A DNA stretch of 64,000 nucleotides from Spongiibacter thalassae (GTDB lineage: Bacteria; Pseudomonadota; Gammaproteobacteria; Pseudomonadales; Spongiibacteraceae), in the NCBI RefSeq assembly GCF_012272835.1, contig NZ_JAAWWK010000002.1, positions 649,451 through 713,450 of the forward strand, in the 5' to 3' direction. Of the stretch, positions 16,356-26,179 are shown piece after piece (the stretch's first letter is position 1; each line of letters starts with the position of its first letter). A model generated the notes under the pieces. It made no database searches, was not told the origin of the DNA, and saw nothing but the letters and a program-made list of their open reading frames with translations. The position numbers were made by a program, and so were the translations under genes.

Positions 16356-18260
16356 ATGCCTTTACTACGTGCTACTCAATTACAACACAGTATTGGACAA
16401 CAGACAGTGCTCGATAACACCGAGTTGCAGCTGGATGCCGGTGATCGGGTGTGCCTTTTGGGCAGAAATGGCTGTGGCAAGTCCACTTTACTGCGTATGG
16501 TCGATGGCAGTTTGGCACCCGACGCCGGCGATATCTGGCGTCAGCCCGGGGCGGTGATTGCCCGCATGGAGCAAAACCTCGACTTTGCCGACGGCAATGA
16601 CACCGTGTTTGATGTGGTTGCCGGCGGATTGGCGGAATTGGGTGATGTGCTTCGGCGCTATCAGGCGCTCACTCACGGTGACATGAACGAGGCGGCGCTG
16701 GCCGAGCTTGAGGAATTGCAGCGGCGTATTGAAACTGCCGACGGCTGGAGTTTTCAGCAGCGTATTGAATCTACCCTGAGTCGCCTGCAACTGAACGCCG
16801 AGGCCCCCATTGGGTCTCTGTCCGGTGGCTGGCTGCGCCGGGTTTCACTGGCGCGGGCACTGGTCAGTGACCCCGATATTCTGCTGCTGGATGAGCCCAC
16901 CAACCATCTCGATGTCGACGGCATCTTGTGGCTGGAACAGTGTGTGCGGGGGTTTTCCGGCTGTGTGTTGTTTGTAACCCACGATCGCTCCTTGATCGAG
17001 TCGCTGGCCAATCGAATTATCGAACTGGATCGGGGTAAATTAAAAAATTATGTCGGTAACTACACCCGCTATCAGGAGTTGCGCGAGCACGAGCTGGAGG
17101 TAGAAGCCGAGCAGAACGCGCTGTTTGATAAACGTCTGGCGCAGGAAGAGGTGTGGATTCGCCAGGGTATCAAGGCTCGGCGCACCCGCAATGAGGGTCG
17201 CGTTCGCGCCCTGCAACAGCTGCGCAGAGAGCGCTCCGAGCGCAAAGTGCAGCAAGGTGTGGCGACGCTGAACGTTAACGAGGGGGCGCAAACCGGCAAG
17301 ATTGTCGCCGAGTTGAAAAACGTGTGTTACTCGGTGCCGGGGCGGGACCTGGTTAAAAACTTCAATTTGCTGTTCAGTCGTGGCGACAAGTTGGCATTGA
17401 TTGGTCCCAATGGGGCGGGAAAAACTACGCTGCTGCGGTTGATCCTGGGTGAGCTGGAGGCCCAGAGCGGAGAGATCAAACGCGGTAGTAATTTACAGGT
17501 GGCCTATTTCGATCAGCTGCGGGATCAGCTCGATCCCAATCAGCGGGTAGTGGATATTGTCGGTCAGGGCCGGGAGTCGGTCACGATTAACGGCAAAGAC
17601 AAGCACATCATGTCTTATCTGGGGGATTTTCTGTTCACACCCGAGCGGGCGAGGAGCCATTTGGGGGTATTGTCGGGGGGCGAAAGGGCTCGGGTGCAGC
17701 TGGCCTGCCTGTTTACCCAGCCGGCCAATGTGCTGGTGATGGATGAGCCGACCAACGACCTTGATATGGAAACCCTTGAGCTGCTGGAAAGCCTGCTGGT
17801 GGACTTCACCGGCAGCGTGCTGCTGGTCAGCCATGACCGGGCCTTTGTCGATAGTGTTGCCAGCAGTTGCCTGCTTTTTGAGGGCAACGGCCATATCAGT
17901 GAGCACGTGGGCGGGTATCGTGAAGTCGCCGCCTATCAGGCGCGGGTAGCGGCTCGGGAAAGTGCGACCAGCGGACAGGAGGCAGGTAAGCAATCGGCTG
18001 CGGCGAGTAAGCCAGCGGACAGCAAAAAGCGTAAAAAGCTGAGTTACAAGGATCAGCGCGAGCTTGAACTTCTACCTGAAAAAATAGAGGGGCTGGAAAC
18101 GGCCATTGCGACACTTTCCGAGGAAAGCTCCAGCGCCGAGTTCTATAAGCAGGGTGGCGATGTGGTGGCCCAAACAATGGAGAAACTGGCCGCCCTGCAA
18201 AGCGAACTGGATGGCTGTATGGAGCGCTGGCTGGAATTGTCTGAAGAAGCCGGCGACTGA
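16356..18260 (+). CDS. uup: ABC-F ATPase Uup
   Basis: A 634-residue cytoplasmic ABC-F protein with two ATPase domains. The first has Walker A GRNGCGKST, signature LSGGWLRR and Walker B LLLDEPTNHLD. The second has GPNGAGKTT, LSGGERAR and VMDEPTNDLD. A Lys-rich coiled-coil C-terminus (KKRKKLSYKDQRELELLPEK, about 555-630) is the Uup-specific domain linked to DNA or ribosome binding. Family members influence ribosome function and transposon excision. The ATG at 16356 begins the conserved MPLLRATQLQ; the frame is open earlier but without a ribosome site. It converges on the usp gene with 15 bases between. Confidence 0.95.
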   Translation: MPLLRATQLQHSIGQQTVLDNTELQLDAGDRVCLLGRNGCGKSTLLRMVDGSLAPDAGDIWRQPGAVIARMEQNLDFADGNDTVFDVVAGGLAELGDVLRRYQALTHGDMNEAALAELEELQRRIETADGWSFQQRIESTLSRLQLNAEAPIGSLSGGWLRRVSLARALVSDPDILLLDEPTNHLDVDGILWLEQCVRGFSGCVLFVTHDRSLIESLANRIIELDRGKLKNYVGNYTRYQELREHELEVEAEQNALFDKRLAQEEVWIRQGIKARRTRNEGRVRALQQLRRERSERKVQQGVATLNVNEGAQTGKIVAELKNVCYSVPGRDLVKNFNLLFSRGDKLALIGPNGAGKTTLLRLILGELEAQSGEIKRGSNLQVAYFDQLRDQLDPNQRVVDIVGQGRESVTINGKDKHIMSYLGDFLFTPERARSHLGVLSGGERARVQLACLFTQPANVLVMDEPTNDLDMETLELLESLLVDFTGSVLLVSHDRAFVDSVASSCLLFEGNGHISEHVGGYREVAAYQARVAARESATSGQEAGKQSAAASKPADSKKRKKLSYKDQRELELLPEKIEGLETAIATLSEESSSAEFYKQGGDVVAQTMEKLAALQSELDGCMERWLELSEEAGD

Positions 18261-18275
18261 TTGGTGCGCGGGCGG

Positions 18276-18707
18276 CTAACCGACGCGCACTGCGAGGACG
18301 TCGCAGCTCGCACCGTGCAGCACGCCATTGGCGGTAGAGCCGAGTAACAGGGCCAGTCCCTTACGGCCGTGGCTGCCCACGACAATCAAGTCAGCGTTGA
18401 GCTTCTCGCTGAGTTCGTGAACCTGGGTTTCCGGGCGTCCCGTCAGTAAGTGGCAGCGCTCCGGGCTGACACCGAAGCGCTGGGCATAGCTGCGCAGTCC
18501 CTCTTCAGCCTGTTGTTGCAGTTGTTCCTGAACCCCGGTGAAGTCCATGGGAATGTCGCCGCCGTAGGCCAGACTTAGTGGCTCCACTACGTGGAGCAAG
18601 TGGAGGGTGGCCTGGTGGTTGGCGGCAATATTATTGGCCCTTTCCAGGACGGTAATCGCTTCGTCGGACAGGTCGATGGCGACCAATACGCAGTTGTAGC
18701 CGGTCAT
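18276..18707 (-). CDS. Universal stress protein (UspA family)
   Basis: A 143-residue single-domain Usp. It begins with NCVLVAIDLSDEA and ends with the ATP-type nucleotide-binding motif GSHGRKGLALLLGSTANGVL followed by CDVLAVRV. AAGGGAAAG lies just ahead of the ATG; the open frame extends upstream but without such a site. Cytoplasmic. Its position after uup mirrors Pseudomonas. Confidence 0.92.
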   Translation of the reverse strand: MTGYNCVLVAIDLSDEAITVLERANNIAANHQATLHLLHVVEPLSLAYGGDIPMDFTGVQEQLQQQAEEGLRSYAQRFGVSPERCHLLTGRPETQVHELSEKLNADLIVVGSHGRKGLALLLGSTANGVLHGASCDVLAVRVG

Positions 18708-18852
18708 AATGCTTTCCCTTGATATTCGCATTGCACTGTCTAAGTAAGGTATAAGACAGCCTCCGTGTCCAGTCGTGCCCGTTGTCGCCGGTGAGTGCGG
18801 CCAGTATCGTTGGACCTTGATCGTTCGCCACAGCCCCGAGGGTAGGCAGAGT

Positions 18853-19335
18853 ATGTTCTGGTTAATAGTGATTGGTGTGTTGGCATTTATGTTGGCGCCC
18901 ATACTGTGGATAATCCCCAGCCCGCGGCAGAAGCGGCAAATCGCCCTGCGGGACGTCGCGCGCAAGCAGGGAATTCTGGTGCAAATTGGCAGCCTTCCGC
19001 AAAGTCGCCGGCAACGGGTGCGAAAAGAGGGGCAGATACCGGGCCTTGCCTATTGTCTAATGCTCCCCAAGGGGGCGCGTCTGGCGCGCTGGCGACTGTG
19101 GTTTAACGGCGAGGGCGAGCATGATGACGTCGCTGGCCCCCCCGACAGTGTGCGGCAGAAAATAGCTGCCCTCGGTGATGCCTGGCCAGAAGATGTCATT
19201 TTAATCGAGGCATCTGAGCAGATGCTGAAAGTCTACTGGCGGGAAAAAAATGCCGACGTGGCCACCGTGGAAGCCCTCGTTTCCGCCATGACGAGTATTG
19301 TAGAAGAGATAGGGCCGAGCAATGAAGTTGAGTAA
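18853..19335 (+). CDS. Conserved hypothetical protein with one N-terminal membrane segment
   Basis: A 160-residue protein. Residues 1-22 form a hydrophobic anchor (FWLIVIGVLAFMLAPILWII), followed by a basic stretch PSPRQKRQIALR and a soluble domain with LARWRLWFNGEG and a C-terminal helix. The shape (short anchor plus basic soluble domain) recalls YajC-type proteins but no diagnostic motif is seen. The gene order uup-usp-this-DUF1653 is shared with Pseudomonas, which supports its being real. Its end overlaps the next gene by 14 bases. Function unknown. Confidence 0.75.
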   Translation: MFWLIVIGVLAFMLAPILWIIPSPRQKRQIALRDVARKQGILVQIGSLPQSRRQRVRKEGQIPGLAYCLMLPKGARLARWRLWFNGEGEHDDVAGPPDSVRQKIAALGDAWPEDVILIEASEQMLKVYWREKNADVATVEALVSAMTSIVEEIGPSNEVE

Positions 19336-19561
19336 ATCACTGGCAACCGGGCGTTATCGCCACTATAAAGGAGGGGAGTATCGCGTGTATGGGGTAGCCC
19401 GACACAGCGAGTCCGACGAGCTGCATGTGGTCTATCGGCCCCTCTACGGTGACGCTGAATTATGGCTGAGGCCACTGGCGATGTTTGTTGAGAACGTGAC
19501 GGTAGACGGCGTTATCACCCCTAGATTCAGCTTGATCGAAGCGGAATCGGTAGATTTATAA
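19322..19561 (+). CDS. DUF1653-type small protein
   Basis: A 79-residue protein with the typical DUF1653 opening GRYRHYKGGEYRVYGVARHSE and later VVYRPLYGD and LWLRPLAMFVE. The fold is probably a small beta-barrel; the function is unknown. It starts within the end of the preceding gene (14-base overlap), so the two are probably co-translated. Confidence 0.85.
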   Translation: MKLSKSLATGRYRHYKGGEYRVYGVARHSESDELHVVYRPLYGDAELWLRPLAMFVENVTVDGVITPRFSLIEAESVDL

Positions 19562-19596
19562 AGCTACCCGACAACCGCTCCTGCGCGACAACGGCC

Positions 19597-19625
19597 TTGA
19601 CCATCAGTTGTCGAACACTTATATA
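19597..19625 (+). promoter_or_regulatory. Promoter of topA
   Basis: TTGACC (19597-19602) and TATATA (19620-19625) are separated by 17 bases, giving a sigma-70 promoter. The start would be near 19632, leaving a leader of about 47 bases before the topA ATG. Confidence 0.6.
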
Positions 19626-19678
19626 TGTCGCCTCACTGCAGGCGCTGCATTCATTCTTGTTTATGCAAAAAGGGTAAC

Positions 19679-22375
19679 ATGGGCAAATCTTTGGTAATCG
19701 TGGAGTCGCCGGCCAAGGCCAAAACGATAAATAAGTATCTGGGCTCCGACTACATTGTGAAGTCGAGTGTTGGCCATATCCGCGATCTGCCCACCAGTGG
19801 CAGTAAAGCCAGCGCGAGCGACCCCAAGGAGCGGGCCAAGGCTGCGGCGCTGACACGCAAGATGTCGCCTGAAGAAAAGGCGATTCACAAAAAGAAAAAG
19901 TCCAGGGAGCAGCTTGTTGCTCGAATGGGGGTTGACCCTGACCACGGCTGGCAGGCTCGTTATGAAATCCTGCCGGGCAAGGAAAAGGTGGTCAGCGAGC
20001 TGAGAAAGCTGGCCAGTACCGCCGACACCATCTATCTCGCGACCGACCTTGACCGCGAAGGGGAGGCCATCGCCTGGCACCTGCGCGAAGCCATTGGCGG
20101 TGACGACAGCCGATACAAGCGTGTGGTCTTTAACGAAATCACCAAAAAGGCGATCAACGAAGCCTTTGCCCAGCCCACCGAGCTGGATATCGACAGGGTG
20201 AATGCCCAGCAGGCGCGGCGCTTTCTCGACCGGGTGGTCGGCTACATGGTATCGCCGCTGCTGTGGGCTAAGATTGCCCGTGGTCTGAGCGCAGGTCGAG
20301 TGCAATCGGTCGCAGTGCGCCTGATTGTCGAGCGAGAAAAGGAAATACGCGCCTTCGTGCCGGAGGAGTATTGGCAGATACACACCGACAACGAAGCAGA
20401 TGCCGGTAAGCTCCGGCTGGAAGTGAAAAAACAGTCGGGGCTGCCCTTCCGCCCCGATAATGAAAGCGCGGCGATGGCCGCGGTGACAGCGCTCCAGACC
20501 TGTGATTACAAAGTGGCTGCGCGGGAAGACAAGCCCACACGTAGCCAACCCGGCGCACCCTATATCACCTCGACCCTGCAACAGGCGGCGAGTACCCGCT
20601 TGGGCTTTGGCGTCAAAAAAACCATGATGTTGGCCCAGCGGCTCTACGAGGCGGGCTATATCACCTATATGCGTACCGACTCGACCAATCTCAGTAATGA
20701 CGCGATTGCCGCATGTCGAGAATATATCGGCAGCCATTTCGCCAAGGCTTATCTTCCCGATGCGCCCAAGTTGTACTCCAGCAAAGAGGGCGCCCAGGAA
20801 GCTCACGAAGCGATTCGTCCCTCTGACGTGAATGTTGAGCCCACACAGTTGTCGGGTATGGAGCGCGATGCAGAGCGGCTCTATACATTGATTTGGCGGC
20901 AATTCGTCGCCTGTCAAATGGCACCTGCGGAGTTCACCAGTACGTCTATCGTGGTTGAAGCGGGAGACTTTGAGCTGCGCACCCGTGGCCGCGTGGTCCG
21001 GTTCGACGGTTTTATGAAGGTCCAGGCGCCGGCGGCCAGTAAAAAAGATGATGACCAGGAATTGCCTGACGTGAAAGTCGGCGATGTGCTGCGCTTGGTT
21101 AAAGTTGACCCGAGTCAGCATTTCACCAAACCTGCCCCCCGTTACAGCGAGGCGGCGTTGGTCAAGGAATTGGAAAAGCGCGGTATTGGTCGCCCCTCCA
21201 CCTATGCCTCGATTATTTCCACGATTCAGGACCGTGGTTACGTCAAGGTAGAAAATCGTCGCTTCTATGCCGAGAAAATGGGCGACATCGTGACCGATCG
21301 GCTGGTCGAAAGCTTTAGTAACCTGCTCGACTACAGCTTTACCGCACGAATGGAAGAGTCGCTGGATACCGTGGCTTCCGGCGGTAAAAACTGGAAAGAC
21401 CTGCTTGACGAGTTCTACACGGAATTTCGCAAGACCCTGGAAAAAGCCGAGTCTGACGAGGGTGGTATGCGCACCAATGCGCCCACCGCGACGGAAATTC
21501 CCTGTCCCAAGTGTGGTCGCGAAATGCAGGTGCGCACCGCCAGTACCGGAGTTTTCCTGGGGTGTTCAGGCTACGCCTTGCCACCAAAGGAGCGCTGCAA
21601 ACAGACGATCAACTTGGTGCCCGGCGAGGAATTTGTCAGCATTGATGCAGAGGACGACGAAGCCGAATCCAAGTTGCTGCGCAATATGCGTCGCTGCCGT
21701 TTGTGTAATACCGCGATGGAAAGTTATCTGATCGACGAAAGTCGCAAGCTGCACATCTGCGGTAACAACCCCGACTGTTCCGGTTATGAAATCGAACAGG
21801 GCAGTTTCAAGGTGAAAGGCTACGATGGCCCGGTGATCGAGTGCGATAAATGCGGTGCCGATATGCAGCTGAAAACCGGTCGCTTCGGCAAGTATTTTGG
21901 TTGTACCGCCGAGGAATGCAAGAACACCCGCAAGCTATTGCGCAGTGGCGAAGCCGCGCCACCGAAAATGGATCCGGTGCAAATGCCGGAGCTTAAGTGC
22001 GATAAAGTAGATGACCACTATGTGCTGCGCGATGGCGCCAGTGGCCTGTTTCTCGCTGCCAGTGGTTTCCCGAAAAACCGCGAAACCCGCGCCCCCCTTG
22101 TAAGGGAAATACTGCCCCACAAGGAGGAAATCGACCCGAAATACACCTTCCTGTTCAGTGCCCCGGTGGAAGATAGCGAAGGGCGTCCTACCGTTATTCG
22201 CTACAGCCGCAAGACCCAGGAACAATATGTTCAGTCGGAGGTTGAGGGTAAGCCGAGTGGTTGGGCTGCCTTCTATGAAAATGGTCGCTGGCAGGTCCGT
22301 GAAAAGGCCAAAAAAGCTGCCGCGAAAAAGGCCCCGGCAAAGAAAGCCGCCGCTAAAAAAGCCGCCAAGAAGTAA
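19679..22375 (+). CDS. topA: DNA topoisomerase I
   Basis: An 898-residue type IA topoisomerase that relaxes negative supercoils. It opens with the Toprim motif [18 protein letters not shown] and has [13 protein letters not shown]. The catalytic Tyr330 lies in [11 protein letters not shown]. Three C-terminal zinc-ribbon-type repeats follow (CPKC...CSG, CRLC...CGNNPDC, CDKC...CTAEEC), then a long [15 protein letters not shown] Lys/Ala tail. The first ribbon lacks one canonical Cys spacing (GCSGY...ERCKQ), as in other members. The ATG at 19679 follows AAAGGG at eight bases or less. Confidence 0.97.
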   Translation: MGKSLVIVESPAKAKTINKYLGSDYIVKSSVGHIRDLPTSGSKASASDPKERAKAAALTRKMSPEEKAIHKKKKSREQLVARMGVDPDHGWQARYEILPGKEKVVSELRKLASTADTIYLATDLDREGEAIAWHLREAIGGDDSRYKRVVFNEITKKAINEAFAQPTELDIDRVNAQQARRFLDRVVGYMVSPLLWAKIARGLSAGRVQSVAVRLIVEREKEIRAFVPEEYWQIHTDNEADAGKLRLEVKKQSGLPFRPDNESAAMAAVTALQTCDYKVAAREDKPTRSQPGAPYITSTLQQAASTRLGFGVKKTMMLAQRLYEAGYITYMRTDSTNLSNDAIAACREYIGSHFAKAYLPDAPKLYSSKEGAQEAHEAIRPSDVNVEPTQLSGMERDAERLYTLIWRQFVACQMAPAEFTSTSIVVEAGDFELRTRGRVVRFDGFMKVQAPAASKKDDDQELPDVKVGDVLRLVKVDPSQHFTKPAPRYSEAALVKELEKRGIGRPSTYASIISTIQDRGYVKVENRRFYAEKMGDIVTDRLVESFSNLLDYSFTARMEESLDTVASGGKNWKDLLDEFYTEFRKTLEKAESDEGGMRTNAPTATEIPCPKCGREMQVRTASTGVFLGCSGYALPPKERCKQTINLVPGEEFVSIDAEDDEAESKLLRNMRRCRLCNTAMESYLIDESRKLHICGNNPDCSGYEIEQGSFKVKGYDGPVIECDKCGADMQLKTGRFGKYFGCTAEECKNTRKLLRSGEAAPPKMDPVQMPELKCDKVDDHYVLRDGASGLFLAASGFPKNRETRAPLVREILPHKEEIDPKYTFLFSAPVEDSEGRPTVIRYSRKTQEQYVQSEVEGKPSGWAAFYENGRWQVREKAKKAAAKKAPAKKAAAKKAAKK

Positions 22376-22387
22376 CCGGAGTCTTCC

Positions 22388-22858
22388 ATGGGTGAGAGCT
22401 ATCGTGGCCAGTGTAACCTACATCTTTACCTGGCCCGCCAGTACCTGGCTGAATTAACCAATGGGGACAGCGCAATGTGGGGCGGACATCACGCCCGTGC
22501 ATCCCAGGAGTCGGCGATACACCAGTTGCAGCTGGCCTATGAGGCGCATCTGGGTGACATTCTGTTTCACCAGCCGCGTTTTCAGAAGTCCTTGCCCAAG
22601 GGGCGAGTGAATGCGCGGATTCTTGCGGTGGGGGAGTATCCCCCTGAAATCGCTGAACTGGCTGAGCGGGAAGTCCATGATGCCCAGATCAGCTATATGG
22701 TAAATTACGCCTATGTGAACCGCCCGGATGAAGGGGTGGCGTACTCGCCGGATCTGATCGGCAGTGCCAAAAGTTCACAGGAAGAGGACATTAAAGCAGT
22801 GCTGGAGTCCCTGACTGAGCTGGTGGGCCGTCATCGTGCAGGCCTGTTGGAGTATTGA
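22388..22858 (+). CDS. Conserved hypothetical protein downstream of topA (DUF6586-like)
   Basis: A 156-residue, mostly helical soluble protein without a signal peptide. Recognisable stretches are LYLARQYLAEL, ESAIHQLQLAYEAHLGDI and SSQEEDIKAVLESLTELV. A protein of this kind follows topA in Pseudomonas, so the assignment rests on gene order and overall pattern. It starts 12 bases after topA and is probably co-transcribed. Function unknown. Confidence 0.75.
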   Translation: MGESYRGQCNLHLYLARQYLAELTNGDSAMWGGHHARASQESAIHQLQLAYEAHLGDILFHQPRFQKSLPKGRVNARILAVGEYPPEIAELAEREVHDAQISYMVNYAYVNRPDEGVAYSPDLIGSAKSSQEEDIKAVLESLTELVGRHRAGLLEY

Positions 22859-22956
22859 GGCCGCCCCCATGCCGCCATTGGCCTAAACAGCGGGTGTTTT
22901 GATACACTGGGCACATCTGCCACCTGTCGGCGACAACATACTTCAAGGGAATCTTT

Positions 22957-23223
22957 GTGCTGTCATATTTAGAATTGGTTGAACTGCCCAACGGCGATAT
23001 CGTATTACAGCGCTCAGAGGGTGACGACAAGCCTATTGTGACCATTCGCTTCTCTGATGAAACCAAAGAGCATATCTCCGGTTCCCATCTTGAGTTGGCC
23101 AAGGTGATGATTCAGGCCGGTCTGGAGGCGGCTCAACTGTTGGGTGACGAAGCGCCTCTTGACGAAGATGATGAGGAGGACGGTTTAGACGCCTTGGAAC
23201 CCAACCCGAAAACCGTACATTAA
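22957..23223 (+). CDS. Small conserved acidic protein upstream of the sulA-lexA operon
   Basis: An 88-residue protein starting at GTG 22957, with AAGGGA at six bases. The core LELVELPNGDIVLQRSEGDDKPIVTIRFSDE is followed by a helix and a strongly acidic tail (DEDDEEDG). No signal peptide. Members occur between topA and sulA in Pseudomonas. Function unknown. It is convergent with sulA. Confidence 0.7.
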   Translation: MLSYLELVELPNGDIVLQRSEGDDKPIVTIRFSDETKEHISGSHLELAKVMIQAGLEAAQLLGDEAPLDEDDEEDGLDALEPNPKTVH

Positions 23224-23245
23224 GCCACTCCCTGGCCTCGCTTTC

Positions 23246-23659
23246 TCAGTCGTTCAGGTAAATTACCAAACACTCGGCATTTCCAGCCAGCGCGGCACGT
23301 TCCAGTGCTTCGTGCTCCCTGTCCTGCAGGGGGCGATCCAGCAAAACCGCCACCGTATGACTCTTGCCCCGTTCCAGTGCTCTTACAGCAATGGGGCATA
23401 GCTCCTGACCGCTGTTGCTTACCACCTGCAAAATGCGCTGCTGATTGCTGGAATTTGCCGTCAACAGTGGTTTAAGCGGGCGATCGGCGACCCAGCATAG
23501 CCAACGTTGGTCTGAATTGCCGCTAAGCTCCATAAGCATACCGGCGAGCAGGGTGCGCGATAGATGGGCCTGGCTGCTCAGGCTGATGCTGGTAATGCGG
23601 CCGCCGGTGGCAGACGCCAGGGGCTGCTCAAAAAGTTGACGTTGTTCAAAATGGCCCAT
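23246..23659 (-). CDS. sulA: SOS cell-division inhibitor SulA
   Basis: A 137-residue SulA-like protein, which blocks FtsZ assembly during DNA damage. Recognisable parts are GGRITSISLSSQAHL and QRWLCWVADRPLKPLL. The usual start is taken as the ATG at 23659, with GAGGGA six bases ahead; a TTG two codons earlier overlaps lexA and has no spacing for a ribosome site. It begins two bases after lexA stops, so it shares the LexA-controlled promoter and is auto-limited by LexA. Sequence conservation in the family is low, but the operon position supports the call. Confidence 0.9.
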   Translation of the reverse strand: MGHFEQRQLFEQPLASATGGRITSISLSSQAHLSRTLLAGMLMELSGNSDQRWLCWVADRPLKPLLTANSSNQQRILQVVSNSGQELCPIAVRALERGKSHTVAVLLDRPLQDREHEALERAALAGNAECLVIYLND

Positions 23660-23661
23660 TT

Positions 23662-24264
23662 TCAATTCCCTCTACGTAATACGCCCACGCTAAGGCCTTC
23701 AATTGCGAAGTCCTGTTCCCGCAGGTCTACTTTGATGGGGTCGTAATCCGGGTTTTCTGCAATCAGCAACACAGTGTGTTTGTTCTTTTGCTGCTGCAGC
23801 CGTTTCACGGTGACTTCCTCGCCGATTCTGGCCACGACGATCTGACCGTTGCGGGCGATGGCCGTGCGATGCACCGCGAGCAGGTCATTTTCAAAAATGC
23901 CCGCATTAATCATGCTGTCGCCGCGTACACGAAGAAAATAATCGGCGCTGGGGCTGAACACTGAAGGGGGCATATCGCAGTAATCCTCGATGTGCTCCTC
24001 CGCCAGAATCGGGTTGCCCGCCGCGACCCGGCCGATAATCGGAATACCGGGTACATCGGGGAGACGTATGCCCCGGGAAGCGCCGGGAATAATTTCTATG
24101 GCGCCTTTGCGGGCCAGCGCTTTCAGGTGCTCTTCAGCGGCATTGGGGGAGCGAAAGCCCAGCTCCTTTGCAATGTCGGCACGGGTGGGTGGGTACCCGG
24201 TTTCGTCGATATGCGACTTGATCAGGGCGAGAACTTCCGCTTGTCGTGCTGTGAGTTTGTCCAT
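23662..24264 (-). CDS. lexA: SOS repressor LexA
   Basis: A 200-residue repressor and autoprotease. The N-terminal winged helix (1-65) includes [28 protein letters not shown] in its expected place. The self-cleavage bond is Ala82-Gly83 (VAAGNP), and the catalytic dyad is Ser117 (GDSM) with Lys154 (VTVKRL). It represses its own operon with sulA through the two SOS boxes at 24274 and 24293. The frame extends upstream, but the ATG at 24264 starts the conserved [12 protein letters not shown] and lies downstream of the promoter. Confidence 0.97.
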   Translation of the reverse strand: MDKLTARQAEVLALIKSHIDETGYPPTRADIAKELGFRSPNAAEEHLKALARKGAIEIIPGASRGIRLPDVPGIPIIGRVAAGNPILAEEHIEDYCDMPPSVFSPSADYFLRVRGDSMINAGIFENDLLAVHRTAIARNGQIVVARIGEEVTVKRLQQQKNKHTVLLIAENPDYDPIKVDLREQDFAIEGLSVGVLRRGN

Positions 24265-24273
24265 GTCAGCTAT

Positions 24274-24289
24274 CTGTTTATCTATACAG
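24274..24289 (-). promoter_or_regulatory. SOS box 1 of the lexA-sulA operon
   Basis: CTGTTTATCTATACAG fits the LexA consensus CTGT-N8-ACAG exactly. It lies between the -10 region and the lexA start codon, 10 bases upstream of the ATG. Confidence 0.92.
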
Positions 24290-24292
24290 GTA

Positions 24293-24308
24293 CTGTGAGT
24301 ATATACAG
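24293..24308 (-). promoter_or_regulatory. SOS box 2, overlapping the lexA promoter
   Basis: CTGTGAGTATATACAG fits CTGT-N8-ACAG and extends to the ideal TA-CTGT...ACAG-TA. It covers the -10 hexamer TATACT (reverse strand, 24298-24303). The -35 is TTGCAC (24320-24325, reverse strand) with a 16-base spacer. The two boxes are 19 bases apart, close to the spacing at E. coli lexA. Confidence 0.92.
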
Positions 24309-24448
24309 TAAAATGTTTCGTGCAAGTCCCCGTGGAAAAATGGACGCGATTCTGCGCGTGTTCGTTTTGACGAGACAACAACTAATGAATGGAGTGGCCA
24401 AGGGCGAGGGGTAATCAGGTGCGGTGGCGGGGAAATAGATAGAAAGAC

Positions 24449-24465
24449 GTCCGCCATTGGCGGAC
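24449..24465 (-). terminator. Probable terminator of the small acidic protein gene at 24489
   Basis: GTCCGCC-ATT-GGCGGAC forms a 7-base GC-rich stem. Read on the reverse strand it is followed by GTCTTTCTATCT, a moderately T-rich tail. It lies 24 bases past the stop of the gene on that strand. Confidence 0.5.
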
Positions 24466-24488
24466 AGGGGGGAGGTCCGTGCGTTGTA

Positions 24489-24809
24489 TCAGAAGTCGTC
24501 GGTAATACCGTTGACGACGTCGGATTCTATTTCGCTGAGGGGATTGCTCCACGATTCAGGCGTGTAGTTGTCGCCCCAGTGCTTGTAGTCGTCGTCGCTC
24601 AGCTCGAAGGCATTGCGCCAGTCTTCGGGTTCTTCGATGCCTTCGAGGGTCATTTGCTTCCAGGTGTCGAAGTCATATTCACAAATTTCACCATCGATCA
24701 GCTGTACTTCAATGGTGCCAAAATCATTGTCCAGAGCGACCACCTCGAAGGTTTGGTCTAGCTCGATGTCTCTGTACCAGTTTCCTATAACGGGCCTTAT
24801 TCTTGACAT
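24489..24809 (-). CDS. Small conserved acidic protein (DUF6763-like)
   Basis: A 106-residue, very acidic soluble protein beginning SRIRPVIGNWYRD. The core TFEVVALDNDFGTIEVQLIDGEICEYDFDTW suggests a small beta-rich fold, and PEDWRNAFELSDDDY is a repeated theme of the family. The ATG at 24809 has GGGAGGTG six bases before it; a GTG three codons earlier lies inside that ribosome site. Function unknown. It stands alone between lexA and the MscS gene. Confidence 0.75.
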   Translation of the reverse strand: MSRIRPVIGNWYRDIELDQTFEVVALDNDFGTIEVQLIDGEICEYDFDTWKQMTLEGIEEPEDWRNAFELSDDDYKHWGDNYTPESWSNPLSEIESDVVNGITDDF

Positions 24810-25057
24810 GTGAAACACCTCCCAAACTGCGTGTACCTAAAGCTAACATTTACGAAATTCCTGTCCAGTGGGTATTTTCCGTTCGCCGCTTTTGGCCCGC
24901 TGTGGCGAACAACTTTTCGTCGTGGGTAAAGTGCAAGACTATCAGCGAGATAGGGGGCTAAGTTAAACTTTGTCCGGCAAATTTTTGAGCTATTTTTAGT
25001 TCAATATTGTATAAGTACAGAGTCCATAGAAAGTAAATTGTATAGATAAGGAGTCGG

Positions 25058-26179
25058 GTGGCGATGGCGAACTGGTTTGAGGGACTCAACTTCTCCCAGT
25101 ACCCCTGGTTGTGGGAGGTTTTCATTGCGGTTCTCGCTTTGCTCACCGCCAGTTTGCTGGCGGGACGCTTGCTTTCCCGCCTGGAACAGCGCGTAGCCAG
25201 GACCCACAATTTGTGGGACGACGCGCTGATTGGCGCGGCGCGGCGACCGCTTATCGGGTTTCTCTGGATCTTTGGTGGCAGTCACATTCTCGGCCTGGTG
25301 GCCAGCAGTACCGAGTCCGAGATTTTCAGCGTGTTGCAAACCTTCCGCTCTTTGGCAGTGGTGCTCGTACTCAGCTGGTTTCTGGTCAAACTGGTGCGCG
25401 AGGTCGAAGGCCGCTTGCTGTCCGAGGAGTACAAATCCTCGGACGAGCCTCTGGACCGAACCACCGTCATGGCCATCGGCAAGTTGGTGCGCACGGCGGT
25501 TATCATCGTGTCGGGGTTGATGGTGCTGCAAAATCTCGGCTACAGCATTTCCGGTGTGTTGGCCTTTGGTGGGATCGGCGGTATTGCCGTAGGTTTTGCC
25601 GCCAAGGACTTGCTGGCGAATTTTTTTGGCGGCCTGATGGTCTATCTCGACCGTCCTTTTTCGGTAGGAGACTGGGTGCGCTCCCCCGACAAGGATATCG
25701 AGGGTACAGTGGAAAATATCGGCTGGCGGCAGACTCGAATTCGCACCTTTGATCAGCGGCCCCTGTATGTGCCCAATGCGACCTTTACCCAGATTTCAGT
25801 AGAGAATCCGTCGCGGATGCTGAATCGCCGCATATATGAGACCATCGGTGTTCGCTACGAGGACGCTCATCTACTGCCGGAGATCATTCAGCGGGTAAAA
25901 GCCATGCTGGAGGATCATAGCGAGATCGATCTGGGTAAAACCCTGATCGTCAATTTCAACAAATTCAACGCATCGTCGCTGGATTTCTTTATCTACACCT
26001 TTACCAAAACCACCCAGTGGGTGAAATACCACGAGATCAAACAGGACGTTTTGCTTAAGGTGTTGAATATTATTCATGAGGTGGGTGCCGACGTGGCGTT
26101 CCCGACCAGCACTGTAAAATTGGACCCGATCAGTATTGAGCATATGAGCGGGCAAAATAAGGATGGCAACAATGAGTAA
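25058..26179 (+). CDS. MscS-family mechanosensitive ion channel
   Basis: About 373 residues. Several membrane spans (about 18-45, 68-90, 100-122, 145-170) lead into the pore helix with the Gly/Ala pattern GVLAFGGIGGIAVGFAAKDLLANFFGG. The beta-domain (RPFSVGDWVR, then GWRQTRIRTFDQRPLYVPN) and C-terminal alpha/beta domain complete the MscS core. It releases solutes from the cytoplasm under hypo-osmotic stress. AAGGAG is four bases before GTG 25058 and ten before ATG 25064, so the start is uncertain by two codons. It overlaps the next gene by eight bases. Confidence 0.93.
   Translation: MAMANWFEGLNFSQYPWLWEVFIAVLALLTASLLAGRLLSRLEQRVARTHNLWDDALIGAARRPLIGFLWIFGGSHILGLVASSTESEIFSVLQTFRSLAVVLVLSWFLVKLVREVEGRLLSEEYKSSDEPLDRTTVMAIGKLVRTAVIIVSGLMVLQNLGYSISGVLAFGGIGGIAVGFAAKDLLANFFGGLMVYLDRPFSVGDWVRSPDKDIEGTVENIGWRQTRIRTFDQRPLYVPNATFTQISVENPSRMLNRRIYETIGVRYEDAHLLPEIIQRVKAMLEDHSEIDLGKTLIVNFNKFNASSLDFFIYTFTKTTQWVKYHEIKQDVLLKVLNIIHEVGADVAFPTSTVKLDPISIEHMSGQNKDGNNE

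Noticed and set aside
19661-21121. Long open frame (486 codons) on the strand opposite topA
   Set aside because: It mirrors the codon bias of topA, has no ribosome site or recognisable domain, and topA is unambiguous.
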